Assembly: GCA_028685665.1 (NCBI GenBank) | Contig: JAQUDN010000003.1 | Coordinates: forward strand, 1-49,166 | DNA: 49,166 nt | Source of the DNA: Burkholderiaceae bacterium | GTDB taxonomy: Bacteria; Pseudomonadota; Gammaproteobacteria; Burkholderiales; Burkholderiaceae_C | Reading direction: 5' to 3' | Shown: positions 9,281 through 17,399 of the stretch, one piece after another | How positions within the stretch are numbered: the first letter of the stretch is position 1 | Layout: every line of letters starts with the position of its first letter | Translations under genes and position numbers: made by a program | The notes under the pieces: generated by a model | Seen by the model: only the letters and a program-made list of their open reading frames with translations | Told to the model about the DNA's origin: nothing | Database searches by the model: none

Positions 9281-10318
9281 TCAGCGCGCCACGGGCCCCT
9301 CGAAGCCGAAGCGTTCGGTATCGACCTCGGAGGCGCCCTGGGGCGCATAGCGGTTGCCCTGGATGGCCTCGGGTGGGAACAGCGCGTCCAGCCGGTCCAT
9401 GGCCTCCGGGCTGAGTTGGAGCCGCAGCGCGCCCAGGCAGTCCTGCAGGTGGTCGACGCGGGTGGTGCCGGGAATCGGCACGAAGCCGGGGTCTTTGTGC
9501 AGCAGCCAGGCCAGGGCCAGTTGCGCGGGCGTGGCGCCCAGCTCAGCGCCCAGGGCGCGCAGGGCGTCCAGCAGGCGCAGGTTCCGGGGGTAGTTGCCGG
9601 CCGGGTCGAAGCGCGGCAGGGTGCGGCGCATGTCGGTCGGGCCCAGGGTGCCCAGGGATTCCACGCTGGGCAGGGCCCCGCCCAGGAAGCCGCGCCCCAG
9701 CGGGCTGAAGGGCACGAAGGCCACGCCCAGTTCGCGGCAGGTGTCGAGCACCGCGATCTCGGGGTTGCGCGTCCACAGCGAATACTCGGACTGCAGCGCG
9801 GTGATCGGAAACTCGGCGTGCGCGCGGCGCAGCGTGGGGGCCGAGACCTCGCTCAGGCCGACGCTGCGGATCAGGCCCCGGCGCACGAGCTCGCCCAAGG
9901 CGCCCACACTGTCTTCGATCGGCACGCGCGGGTCCCAGCGGTGCAGGTAGTACAGGTCGATGACATCGGTCTGCAGGCGGCGCAGGCTGTCTTCGCAGGT
10001 CTGGCGCAGCACGTCGGGGCGGCCGTTGATTTCGCGCACCCGCGTGCCATCGCCCCGGTCCACGCCCTGCATGCCGCATTTGCTGGCCAGGGTGATGCGG
10101 TGGCGGTGGGGTTTGAGCAGCGGGGCGAGGCGGGTTTCGTTGGCGCCAAAGCCGTACAGGGCGGCGGTGTCAAAGAAATCGACCCCGGCATCGAGCGCAG
10201 CCTGCACCAGCTGGGCGCCCTGCCCGGCCGACACCGCAGGACCATAGCCATGGTCCAGGTTCATGCAGCCCAGGCCGATGGCCGAAACCGAAAAAGGGCC
10301 CAACGCGCGTTGCGGCAT
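9281..10318 (-). CDS. Aldo/keto reductase
   Basis: 345-aa NADPH-dependent aldo/keto reductase, expected to reduce small aldehydes or ketones in the cytosol. The family signature is visible in order: early GLGCMNL, FFDTAALYG containing the catalytic Asp and Tyr, LASKCG with the catalytic Lys, and YYLHRWD with the active-site His. The C-terminal half has the GIxPFSPLGRGFLGG-type segment and an IPGTTR cofactor-binding segment. Length is normal for the aryl-alcohol/YakC-like subgroup. The ATG at 10318 gives a full-length N-terminus. Physiological substrate unknown. Confidence 0.92.
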   Translation of the reverse strand: MPQRALGPFSVSAIGLGCMNLDHGYGPAVSAGQGAQLVQAALDAGVDFFDTAALYGFGANETRLAPLLKPHRHRITLASKCGMQGVDRGDGTRVREINGRPDVLRQTCEDSLRRLQTDVIDLYYLHRWDPRVPIEDSVGALGELVRRGLIRSVGLSEVSAPTLRRAHAEFPITALQSEYSLWTRNPEIAVLDTCRELGVAFVPFSPLGRGFLGGALPSVESLGTLGPTDMRRTLPRFDPAGNYPRNLRLLDALRALGAELGATPAQLALAWLLHKDPGFVPIPGTTRVDHLQDCLGALRLQLSPEAMDRLDALFPPEAIQGNRYAPQGASEVDTERFGFEGPVAR

Positions 10319-10331
10319 ACGACATCCTCAA

Positions 10332-10381
10332 CAAAAAGGCCTTCAGCGCCCACCCATCGGGCGCTTCAAGCTATCAAAAAA
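10332..10381 (-). terminator. Dispersed palindromic repeat, copy 3, likely FKBP gene terminator
   Basis: Perfect 7-bp stem AGCGCCC / GGGCGCT at 10345-10351 and 10359-10365, flanked by CTATCAAAAAA and CAAAAAGGCC arms. Read on the minus strand the stem is followed by a T-rich run, so this repeat copy can end transcription of the FKBP gene. Confidence 0.65.
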
Positions 10382-10401
10382 GTAGCAAATCCCCAGGGAG
10401 A

Positions 10402-10872
10402 TCAGTGCTGGTGCCCATGCTCGCCATGCACATGGCGGTGGGTGATTTCTTCGGCGGTGGCGGCGCGCACGGCGTTCACCTTGCAGCTGAAACGCAGCGC
10501 CTGGCCCGCCAGGGGGTGGTTGGCATCGAGCTGGACTTCGGGGCCCTTGATCTTGACCACGTTGAAGACCTGCGGCTGGCCATCGTTGCCCAGGCCCTGG
10601 AGCTGGCCGCCGACCTTCACGCCGGGTGGGAACTCGCTCTTGGGAATGGTGCGCACCAGGCTTTCGTCGCGCTCGCCAAAGGCGTCCGCCACGGCCAGAT
10701 CGACCGTGGTGGCAAAGCCGGCCGCCTGGCCTTCCAGCGCCGCTTCGATCTTCGGAAAAATATTGCCGTAGCCCCCGTGCAGATAGGCCACGCTGCCGCT
10801 GTCCAGCGGCTTGCCCTGCGGGCTGGTGACCTGGTAGGTGATGGTGACGGCGGTGTCTTTGCTGATGTTCAT
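10402..10872 (-). CDS. FKBP-type peptidyl-prolyl cis-trans isomerase, SlyD-like
   Basis: 156 aa. Catalyses proline cis-trans isomerisation and probably acts as a cytosolic folding helper. The N-terminus (TAVTITYQV then a glycine-containing FPKIEAALEG segment) and the inserted flap domain with VADAFGERDESLV and HPLAGQALRF match SlyD/FkpB-like proteins. The last ten residues are rich in His (HRHVHGEHGHQH), a metal-binding tail like that of SlyD, so nickel binding is plausible. The ATG at 10872 was chosen because the fold begins immediately; more upstream starts would add a pirin-derived out-of-frame stretch. Its leader contains a GGCGGCC/GGCCGCC hairpin at 10893-10910. Confidence 0.9.
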   Translation of the reverse strand: MNISKDTAVTITYQVTSPQGKPLDSGSVAYLHGGYGNIFPKIEAALEGQAAGFATTVDLAVADAFGERDESLVRTIPKSEFPPGVKVGGQLQGLGNDGQPQVFNVVKIKGPEVQLDANHPLAGQALRFSCKVNAVRAATAEEITHRHVHGEHGHQH

Positions 10873-10970
10873 GTCCGAGGTCCTGTGCAGCGGGCGGCCC
10901 GCAGGCCGCCGAAAAAAGCCCCGATTGTGCGCGACAGACGCCCCCTGCGCCCGCGTGCGCGCCAGGGCCC

Positions 10971-12032
10971 TCAGGCGGCCGTGGGCGTTTCGCCGTCGGC
11001 CTGGCCCGGATAGCGCGCAAAGCGGCGGGCTTCGGCGCCGTGCACGGGGTCGCTCACCGGCCAGGGCCAGCCGCCAAACTGGGTGCGGCGGTAGTCCTGC
11101 AGGGCCTGCTGGATTTCCTGCGGGGTGTTCATGACAAACGGGCCGTACTGGGCCACGGGCTCGCCAATGGGGCGGCCCTGGAGCAGCAGGCATTCGACGG
11201 GCGTGGCGCCGGTGTTGGTGAGCACGAGGTCCTGGCCGGCCACCACTTCGAGCGCTGCGTGCGCCGGCAGGTCCACCGATGCCAGGCGCAGGCCCTCCCC
11301 CCCGAAGTAATACAGCATGCGCCGCGTGCCCTGGCCTTGTGCGGCCGGCAGGGTCCACTGGGCGCCCGGCTCCATGCGCAGGGTCCAGATGGCTACATCG
11401 CCCTCGGGCTGCGCGGCCCAGGACTCGGGGGGCGGTGCCAGCGGGTCTGCCGCGCCGGGCAGGGCCCCGGCGACCACGGTGACGGTGGTCGTGTGGCCGG
11501 CGGCATCGCGGTGCTGCAGGCGCGGAATGCGCTCGTTCCAGAACATCGTGAAATGCGGCGGCGCCATCTTGGCGCGCGCGGGCAGGTTCAGCCAGACCTG
11601 GAACAGCTCCAGCGGATTGGGCGCGTGGGCGTCGAGCAGCGGAAACATCTCGGAATGCTGGATGCCCCGGCCCGCCGTGAGCCACTGCACATCGCCGCCG
11701 CCAAACCGCGCGGCCGCGCCCAGCGAGTCGGCATGGTCGATCAGGCCCTGGCGCACCAGGGTGACGGTTTCAAAGCCCCGGTGCGGGTGCGAGGGGAAGC
11801 CCGGCACGGTGTCGCCGTGGTACAGACTCCAGCCGTCCTGGCGGCTGAAATCGCTGCCGATCGACCGCCCCGCCAGCGAGGCCGCCGGCGCAAACGCCCC
11901 GTTGCCGGCCGGGTAGGCATCGTCGTGGTGGGCGCAGAACAAAAAAGGGTCGAGCGTGGGCCACAGGGGCCCCAGGGGCTGGGTTTGCAGGATGGGTGCG
12001 CTGGCAGGCGAAGGCAGAGGGGTGGAGGGCAT
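10971..12032 (-). CDS. Pirin family protein (bicupin)
   Basis: 353 aa. Pirins are two-domain cupins; bacterial members include quercetinases and redox regulators. The metal-binding signature is visible in the N-terminal cupin: HPHRGFETVT supplies two His, and GRGIQHSEMFP supplies a third His and a Glu. A second, more diverged cupin fills the C-terminal half. The start at 12032 was chosen because upstream sequence is low-quality coding and the Pirin fold follows within about 40 residues. It lies 98 bases upstream of the FKBP gene on the same strand, possibly co-transcribed. Substrate unknown. Confidence 0.88.
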   Translation of the reverse strand: MPSTPLPSPASAPILQTQPLGPLWPTLDPFLFCAHHDDAYPAGNGAFAPAASLAGRSIGSDFSRQDGWSLYHGDTVPGFPSHPHRGFETVTLVRQGLIDHADSLGAAARFGGGDVQWLTAGRGIQHSEMFPLLDAHAPNPLELFQVWLNLPARAKMAPPHFTMFWNERIPRLQHRDAAGHTTTVTVVAGALPGAADPLAPPPESWAAQPEGDVAIWTLRMEPGAQWTLPAAQGQGTRRMLYYFGGEGLRLASVDLPAHAALEVVAGQDLVLTNTGATPVECLLLQGRPIGEPVAQYGPFVMNTPQEIQQALQDYRRTQFGGWPWPVSDPVHGAEARRFARYPGQADGETPTAA

Positions 12033-12261
12033 CAGAGTTCCTGGGTGGGCATCGCCTTGCATCGGGCGACATGGCCAGCTTATATGGGGCCGACGCTGGG
12101 GGACAAAAGCGCTTCGGATGCCACAGTGCGGTGCGCGGGGCAGGACAGTGGGGCCCGCGCCACGGGAGCGGCGATGACGTACCGCGCGCCATCTGCGCAC
12201 ACCAGCCAACGCCCGGGTGTCGGCAGACTTCCGGGCCATCGCCGCTGGCAATGCAAGCCAT

Positions 12262-12312
12262 ATAGGCCGCTAGCCCTTGCCTGCCCTGCTCCAGCAGCTA
12301 TTGATTCAAGAG
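12262..12312. repeat. Dispersed palindromic repeat, copy 4
   Basis: Contains CTAGCCCTTGCC, CAGCAGCTATTGATTCAAGAG; the minus-strand reading gives the usual order of a TTGAATCAATAGCTG arm, a stem region and a GGGCTAGCGGCC arm. It sits at the 3' end of the small CxxC protein gene and upstream of the pirin promoter. Confidence 0.55.
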
Positions 12313-12316
12313 CGTT

Positions 12317-12568
12317 TCAACGCCCAGCCACCGACCAGCCGGCCTTCTGGTTGGTCTTGTCGTTCTCGTATTCCCAGGCCGTACCGCAGCAATCGCACAC
12401 ATAGCGGGTGATGGTGACGGTGCCGTGGCCGCGCTCTTCCTTGCGGTTGCCGCGCTGCACCAGTTCCGGGTGGCCCGGCGCCTTGCGCCAGTGGCGCTGG
12501 ATGCCCTGGCAGGGCACGCACAGCGCCATGGGTTTGAGTTCGTTCTGTCGGGCCAGGTCTTGGGTCAT
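12317..12568 (-). CDS. Small protein with two CxxC pairs, possible zinc ribbon
   Basis: 83 aa, no family recognised. Two cysteine pairs, CVPC at residues 17-20 and CDCC at 58-61, are separated by a basic stretch (RHWRKAPG, NRKEERGHG), the layout of a zinc ribbon. The sequence before the second pair (TVTITRYVCDCC) and the aromatic GTAWEYEND afterwards look like a compact folded domain. It is the last gene downstream of the methyltransferase-DTW-RIO kinase run, 121 bases after the kinase. RNA or protein binding is a guess. The ATG at 12568 is the first good start in frame. Confidence 0.7.
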   Translation of the reverse strand: MTQDLARQNELKPMALCVPCQGIQRHWRKAPGHPELVQRGNRKEERGHGTVTITRYVCDCCGTAWEYENDKTNQKAGWSVAGR

Positions 12569-12689
12569 GGGGGAGCAGCCATCGTGGGCTGGGGTGTGGG
12601 TTTGCAGGATGCCGGGCCGCGACTGTAAAGCAAGGGCGCCAAGGCCTGTGCAACCAGGCCTGCGAAAGGGGCGTGCGTGCAGGGCCCGC

Positions 12690-13568
12690 TCAGGCAGCCG
12701 CGGCCATGCGCAGCCTGCGCGCCGCCTCTTCATCGCGGGCGTCGTCGATTTCGCGCAGCACGGCCTGCATGTCCACATCCACCTGCTCGGGGGCGTAGCG
12801 CCCTGTGAGCGGCGTTTCGTTGCCCAGCAGCCCGCTCTGGTACAGGCTCCAGATCTCGGGGCCGTATTGGGTGGTGAGCAACGCAGGGGCGAACTGGCCG
12901 AAGAAGTCGCGCAGATTGGCCACGTCGCGCAGCAGCATGCGCTGGGCGTGGTGGTTGCCCGCAGCGTCCACCGCCTGGGGCAGGTCGATGATGACGGGGC
13001 CCTCCTGGCCCGCTTCGCCGTCCGGACCGGGCAGGTGCGCCAGCAGGATGTTGAACTCCGACAGGTCGCCATGCACCACGCCCGCGCACAGCATGCGCAC
13101 CACCTCGGCCACCAGCGTGGCGTGGTGGGTGCATGCGTCTTTGGGCGTGAAGCGCACGTCGTTCAGGCGCGGGGCGGCGTCGCCCTGGGCGTTGGTCACC
13201 AGCTCCATCAGCAGCACGCCATCGTGAAAATTGAACGGCTGCGGCACGCGCACGCCCGCGGCCGCCAGGCGGTAGAGCGCATCGACCTCGGCGCTTTGCC
13301 AGGCGGCCTCTTGTTCCTGCCGGCCAAACTTGCTGCCCTTGGCCATGGCGCGGGCCGAACGCGAGTTCTTGACCTTGCGGTTTTCGGTGTAGTCCACCGC
13401 CTGGCGAAAGCTGCGGTGGTGGGCTTCTTTGTAGATCTTGGCGCACAGGGTGTTGTCGCCGCTGCGCACCACGAAGACCATGGCTTCCTTGCCGCTCATG
13501 AGTTGCCGAACCACGGTGTCGATCAGGCCTTCCTCGATGAGGGACTGCAGGCGGGGGGGTGCTTTCAT
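12690..13568 (-). CDS. RIO-type serine/threonine protein kinase
   Basis: 292 aa, similar in layout to the PA4780-type bacterial RIO-like kinases. Visible kinase elements are a glycine-poor loop (LMSGKEAMVFVV), the ATP-binding Lys in LCAKIYKE, a basic insertion (RKVKNSRSARAMAKGSKFG), the catalytic loop VVHGDLSEFNILL and the metal-binding segment VIIDLPQAVD replacing DFG. The C-terminal helix-rich part ends in a REIDDARDEEAARRLR segment. In eukaryotes and archaea RIO kinases act in small-subunit ribosome maturation; bacterial targets are poorly known. The gene follows the DTW gene by 26 bases and probably shares its transcript. Confidence 0.9.
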   Translation of the reverse strand: MKAPPRLQSLIEEGLIDTVVRQLMSGKEAMVFVVRSGDNTLCAKIYKEAHHRSFRQAVDYTENRKVKNSRSARAMAKGSKFGRQEQEAAWQSAEVDALYRLAAAGVRVPQPFNFHDGVLLMELVTNAQGDAAPRLNDVRFTPKDACTHHATLVAEVVRMLCAGVVHGDLSEFNILLAHLPGPDGEAGQEGPVIIDLPQAVDAAGNHHAQRMLLRDVANLRDFFGQFAPALLTTQYGPEIWSLYQSGLLGNETPLTGRYAPEQVDVDMQAVLREIDDARDEEAARRLRMAAAA

Positions 13569-13594
13569 CGGTGCATTGTGCGCCCGGAGCCCCG

Positions 13595-14383
13595 TTACGC
13601 CGGCACGCTCAGCGCGCGCAGGCGCTGGTGCAGCGCGCCGTCGCCGTCCACGGGCAGCTGGTTCTTGGCCTGCAGATAGTGGTGGGTGAACACGTCGAGG
13701 TAGGCCTCCAGGGTCTGCGCCGCATGCGCCTCGCCGGCCAGCGCAAGGCACAGGGCCGCCACCTCGGAGGTGCACAGATGGTCCTCGTGCAGGGCATGGC
13801 GCAGGCGGTAGCGCGAGCGTTGCCCAGGCTGCAGGATGAGCACGGGCAGGCGGTCCAGATAGGGGCTTTTGCGGAACATGCGGCGCGCCTCGGGCCAGGT
13901 GCCATCCAGCAGCACGAACAGCGGGCGCTTGCCGCTGGCGCCCTGCACAACCCCATCGCCCAGGGGGCCAGGCAGGTCGGTCAGCCGCCGCTCGGGCGCC
14001 ACGCCTTCGCCCGGAAACACCACCACCGGCTGCCACTGCGGGTCGGCCAGCAGGGCCAGCAGGTCGGGGTGGACCTCGGTGCGCGCCCAGCCAAAGGCAA
14101 AGGTGTCCGCCACCACATCGGCGATCAGCCAGCCGGTGTTGCTGGGCTTGAGCGCCTCGACGTCGCCCATCAGCAAGCACATCCCTGCGCGCGTGGGCAC
14201 GGCCGGTCGCAGGGCGCACAGGCAGTGGCTGGGCACCAGGCGACAGCCGGCACAGCGCTCGCCGCGCGGACCGCCGCGCGCCAGAAAGGGCTTGGAACTG
14301 CGCGCCAGACGGTCTGCACGCGCACGCGCGACGGCATGGGGCCGCACGGGCGGCACCGCCACGGTCAACACGGGTCCGCGCAT
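13595..14383 (-). CDS. DTW-domain tRNA-uridine aminocarboxypropyltransferase
   Basis: 262 aa. DTW proteins such as TapT transfer the 3-amino-3-carboxypropyl group of SAM to a tRNA uridine (acp3U). Family marks in order are a cysteine cluster (CAGCRLVPSHCLC), SNTGWLIADVV, the DTW signature as LLDGTWPEARRM, and HEDHLCTSEVAALCLAL. The start at 14383 overlaps the methyltransferase 3' end by 19 bases. A longer start at 14425 is possible but would enlarge the overlap. Position between an SAM methyltransferase and a RIO kinase suggests an RNA-modification operon (inference). Confidence 0.88.
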   Translation of the reverse strand: MRGPVLTVAVPPVRPHAVARARADRLARSSKPFLARGGPRGERCAGCRLVPSHCLCALRPAVPTRAGMCLLMGDVEALKPSNTGWLIADVVADTFAFGWARTEVHPDLLALLADPQWQPVVVFPGEGVAPERRLTDLPGPLGDGVVQGASGKRPLFVLLDGTWPEARRMFRKSPYLDRLPVLILQPGQRSRYRLRHALHEDHLCTSEVAALCLALAGEAHAAQTLEAYLDVFTHHYLQAKNQLPVDGDGALHQRLRALSVPA

Positions 14384-14982
14384 TCCAGCGCAAACAGCGG
14401 CACTTCGCATTGGCGGCTCAGCCACACGCCCCCGCCCAGTTCGCTAAAGCCGTCCTGCAAGCCGCGCCGGTACAGCTCGGCCCGGTGGCGGAACAGGCGC
14501 GGATCGGTCAGGTCCTCGTCGATGATGTCGCGCTCGTAGTCCTCGCGCGCCACGGCTTCCACATACAAAGCGCCCCGGCACAGGCGCGCCAGGTTGCGCA
14601 GGGCGATTTTGAGATCGGCGGCGCTGAGGTAAGGCAGAACGCCCTGGCAGATCACCAGGTCAAAGGGCTCGGCCGGGTCATGGGCCTGGTAGTCCACCAC
14701 CGAGCCGCGCTCCCAGCCAAAGCGCCCGCACAGGTATTCGCTGAACTCCACCCCGTGGTAAGTGGCGTCGGGCAGATGGCGGGCCAGCGCGTCGCGCCAC
14801 AGGCCCACGCCGCAGCCGATGTCCAGCACGCGGCGCACGGGCACGCGCAGGTATTTCAGGTAGCTGCACACAAAGGCACCCAGGCGATCGACATGTTCGG
14901 GGTCGACCACGCTGGTCTTTTTGTCGAAGTAGTAGCGCTGGTAATACGCCTCGTCAAACCACTCGTCACTTGCTGATTGCAC
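14365..14982 (-). CDS. Class I SAM-dependent methyltransferase
   Basis: 205 aa. A canonical motif I is visible (VLDIGCGVGLWRDAL), followed by an acidic post-I position (YHGVEFSEYLC), motif II-like FDLVICQGVLPYL and a short C-terminal half. Substrate cannot be read from sequence. The start is GTG at 14982: AGAGGAG lies five bases upstream and the protein begins at VQSASDEWFDEAYYQ. The upstream in-frame region is GC-rich junk-like sequence. It is the promoter-proximal gene of the methyltransferase-DTW-RIO kinase run. Confidence 0.87.
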   Translation of the reverse strand: MQSASDEWFDEAYYQRYYFDKKTSVVDPEHVDRLGAFVCSYLKYLRVPVRRVLDIGCGVGLWRDALARHLPDATYHGVEFSEYLCGRFGWERGSVVDYQAHDPAEPFDLVICQGVLPYLSAADLKIALRNLARLCRGALYVEAVAREDYERDIIDEDLTDPRLFRHRAELYRRGLQDGFSELGGGVWLSRQCEVPLFALECADPC

Positions 14983-15135
14983 GCCGGCTCCTCTTTGCAG
15001 ACACGCCCCACGGCAGGGCGTTTGCGCCGGAGTATCGCGCAGCGCCCCCGAAGGGCCCTGGCGGTACGGCATGGCGTGTTTGCAGGGCCTGGCCCTTGCG
15101 GGGCTTGCGCTGGCAGCTCTGGTTTTGGAGGCAGG

Positions 15136-15160
15136 CCCGGCGGCCCGGGCGGCCGCCGGG
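15136..15160 (-). terminator. GC-rich hairpin after the catalase-like gene
   Basis: Perfect 10-bp inverted repeat CCCGGCGGCC / GGCCGCCGGG with a 5-base loop, ten bases past the stop codon. There is no T-run, so it is a weak or Rho-assisted terminator or simply an mRNA-end stabiliser. Confidence 0.5.
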
Positions 15161-15170
15161 GCGCTGGGGC

Positions 15171-16190
15171 TTACTGCTTGGAGCCTTCGCTCAGGCGGCG
15201 GCCCAAGGACACGCCGTAGGGGGCAGCGCGGCCCGACAGCATCGGATCGCTGGAGCCTTCCACGCCCTTGGGCAGCGCCAGCGGGTTGAAGGTGATGTTG
15301 ACGCAGTTGCCGCCCGCATCTTCGGCCACCGAGGTGACCTTGAGCGTGCCCAGGGTCACCTTCTTGCGGCCCTCGGGCAGCGGCACGGTGGCGCTGTCGA
15401 GCTTGTCGCCCGGCTGGGCCAGTTCGAGGTTGAAATGGAAGCTGACCTTGCCGTCCTTGACGCGCTGGCGCAGGTCGTCGAACAGGAAGCTCGCGCCCTT
15501 GGCCTTGGCTTCGTCGTCGCTCAGGCCCTGCACGCCGCCGGTGGGCTCAAAAACCCACTTGCCGAAATGCTTCTCGCCCTTGGCGTTGACGAAGGCAAAG
15601 GCGTGCACGCCCCAGTAGTTGACCGCACCGAAGCTGGCGGGCACCGGCTGCGAGGCGAAATGCCGGCCCTGCAGCAGCACTTCGGGGTTGGCGTCGGCAA
15701 AGGCCTTGACCTTGGCCGGATCGGCCGCCTTGGTGGCGGGATCGGGGCGCAGCGATTCCACGCGGCCCAGCATCTGCGCGGGCGAAGAAGCCCCAAACAC
15801 CGGGGCCGAAATATTGCCCATCTGCCAGACCTCGCCACCGGGCAGGTTGAACTGCAGCGCCAGGTTGCGCTGGCTCTTGGTGTTGTCGGCCGCCTTGGGG
15901 TTGGCGCCGCCTACCGAGAAGCGCACGATCACGGGCACCGCCGTGCCACTGAAGGCCGAGGCCGTGGACAAGGCCCGGCCCTCGGCGCTGCCGACGAATT
16001 CGCCCATCGCGCAGATGCCCTTGGCACCGGAACGGCGGTAGCCCTCGAATTTGCCATTGGTGGCTTCAAAGGCATCGACCATCTGGGTCGGATCGACGGC
16101 CGGGGCCGCGTTGGCATGGCCCGCGGCCGAGGCGTTGAGGGTGGCGCAGGCGGCAGCGGCGGCCACAGCGGAAAGGATCAGCTTTTTCAT
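15171..16190 (-). CDS. Exported catalase-family (SrpA-like) haem protein lacking the distal His
   Basis: 339 aa with a cleavable Sec signal (MKKLILSAVAAAAACATLNA, then AGHANA). The mature part is a short catalase-family peroxidase: RFSVGGANPKAADN and RNLALQF core strands, NYWGVHAFAFVN, and a C-terminal APYGVSLGRR segment where the proximal Tyr of this subfamily falls. The segment that normally reads HAKG, carrying the catalytic distal His, reads SGAKG (codons near 16030), so the distal His position is Gly. It may still bind haem but classical catalase chemistry is doubtful. Start at 16190 is supported by AAGGAA five bases upstream and the signal peptide. Confidence 0.85.
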   Translation of the reverse strand: MKKLILSAVAAAAACATLNASAAGHANAAPAVDPTQMVDAFEATNGKFEGYRRSGAKGICAMGEFVGSAEGRALSTASAFSGTAVPVIVRFSVGGANPKAADNTKSQRNLALQFNLPGGEVWQMGNISAPVFGASSPAQMLGRVESLRPDPATKAADPAKVKAFADANPEVLLQGRHFASQPVPASFGAVNYWGVHAFAFVNAKGEKHFGKWVFEPTGGVQGLSDDEAKAKGASFLFDDLRQRVKDGKVSFHFNLELAQPGDKLDSATVPLPEGRKKVTLGTLKVTSVAEDAGGNCVNITFNPLALPKGVEGSSDPMLSGRAAPYGVSLGRRLSEGSKQ

Positions 16191-16443
16191 GGGGGTTCCT
16201 TGGAGGGTCAGGGGGAAATCCATCGATCCGATTCAAGTCGGTTGGGCGAAGGGCCATGGCGCGCCAGGTTCGGAAGCACCACCTGCACAGTACGCAGCAT
16301 TCTGGCGATTGGATGTGACACAGGCCCGCCCCAAGCCGCCGCCCCGGCGCCAGAGCGTCCAGCCATCAAAAAAGAGAGCAACAACCGACCACGGGACGGG
16401 CATCAGAAGGCTTTTTGACCTCCAAGCCCGTCGCGGCGTCCGC

Positions 16444-17193
16444 TCAGGGTTCGAGGTACAGCGCTGCGAAGCGGGCGCGGGCCGCGGCGTTCAGGCCGAG
16501 CTGGTTTTCCAGATAGGCCGCCATGCCGCCGTAGTCCGCATCGACGGCATGCAGCGCGGCGTCCAGAAACTCCTGCTGCACGCGCCACAGCACCTGCAGC
16601 ACCTCGTCGGGTGCGGGGCCGGCCACGCCGGGCGGGCGGCGGTAGAGCTCGTTGGTGAGCAGGTAGTCGCGCATGACCACCTCGCGCGAGACGCCCAGGG
16701 CCTGCAGGATCAGGGCCGCGGCAAAGCCGGTGCGGTCCTTGCCGGCGGTGCAGTGAAAGACCAGCGGGGCATCGCTGTCCAGCAGCAGGGCGAACAGTTC
16801 GGCAAAGCGCGGGCTGTTGTCGTGGACGAAGGCCCGGTAGGTGTCCTGCATCAGGCCCACGGTTTCCTGGGGCGTCAGCGCATGGCCCTGGGCCAGCAGG
16901 TCGCGCACGCGCTGCACCACGGTGGGCTCGATGGTCAGCGCATGCTGCTGCAGGCCGGGAATGGCGTAGGGCCAGGTGGCACGCTCGTGCGCCCCCCGGA
17001 AATCCACCGCCCGGGTGATGCCCAGCGCTGCCAGCTGGGCCTGGTCCGCCGGGGTCAGCCCCGCCAGGTGGTCGGAGCGGAACAGGTGGCGCCAGCGCAC
17101 CGGACGGCCGCCATGCCCCAGGTAGCCCCCGAGGTCACGGAAATTGCTGACGCCCTCCAGGGGCAGGGAACGGGAAGGGAACGGAGCGGTCAT
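16444..17193 (-). CDS. Tyrosine phosphatase family protein (PF13350 type)
   Basis: 249 aa. The CX5R phosphatase signature is visible as FHCTAGKDRTGFAA, with nucleophile Cys148 and Arg154. The N-terminus has the family's SNFRDLGGY and VRWRHLFRSDHL motifs, plus VDFRGAHER with the likely general-acid region. Such enzymes dephosphorylate Tyr/Ser or phosphoinositides; no substrate can be inferred. ATG at 17193 is preferred over a TTG four codons upstream. It follows the VOC gene on the same strand after a hairpin-rich 206-base gap. Confidence 0.88.
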   Translation of the reverse strand: MTAPFPSRSLPLEGVSNFRDLGGYLGHGGRPVRWRHLFRSDHLAGLTPADQAQLAALGITRAVDFRGAHERATWPYAIPGLQQHALTIEPTVVQRVRDLLAQGHALTPQETVGLMQDTYRAFVHDNSPRFAELFALLLDSDAPLVFHCTAGKDRTGFAAALILQALGVSREVVMRDYLLTNELYRRPPGVAGPAPDEVLQVLWRVQQEFLDAALHAVDADYGGMAAYLENQLGLNAAARARFAALYLEP

Positions 17194-17337
17194 GGCGATG
17201 GGCAATCCGGAAATTCAGCGAAGGACGCAGCATAGACAGCCGGGAGGACGGACGCTGTCGCGCGGGGAGCAGGCAGGGGGGCGCATCCACGCAGCGCCAC
17301 AAAGACACCGCGATCCCGGCAATACGGCGCCCCTCCG

Positions 17338-17390
17338 GGGCCGCATTCCGAAGCATGCGGCCCAGCCCCTGGCCGCGCCATGGCCAGGGG
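17338..17390 (-). terminator. Double GC-rich hairpin between VOC and phosphatase genes
   Basis: Two perfect inverted repeats in series: GGGCCGCAT / ATGCGGCCC (17338-17363, 8-base loop) and CCCCTGGCC / GGCCAGGGG (17366-17390, 7-base loop). They start ten bases past the VOC stop and are probable termination or processing structures; neither has a T-run. Confidence 0.55.
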
Positions 17391-17399
17391 GACGCAAGG

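Noticed and set aside
9416-10771. 451-codon plus-strand frame opposite the aldo/keto reductase and FKBP genes
   Set aside because: Shadow of two well-defined genes; product lacks any family signature.
12033-12251. Longer N-terminus for the pirin protein
   Set aside because: The extra residues are Arg/Pro-rich, unlike any pirin, and the fold starts after 12032.
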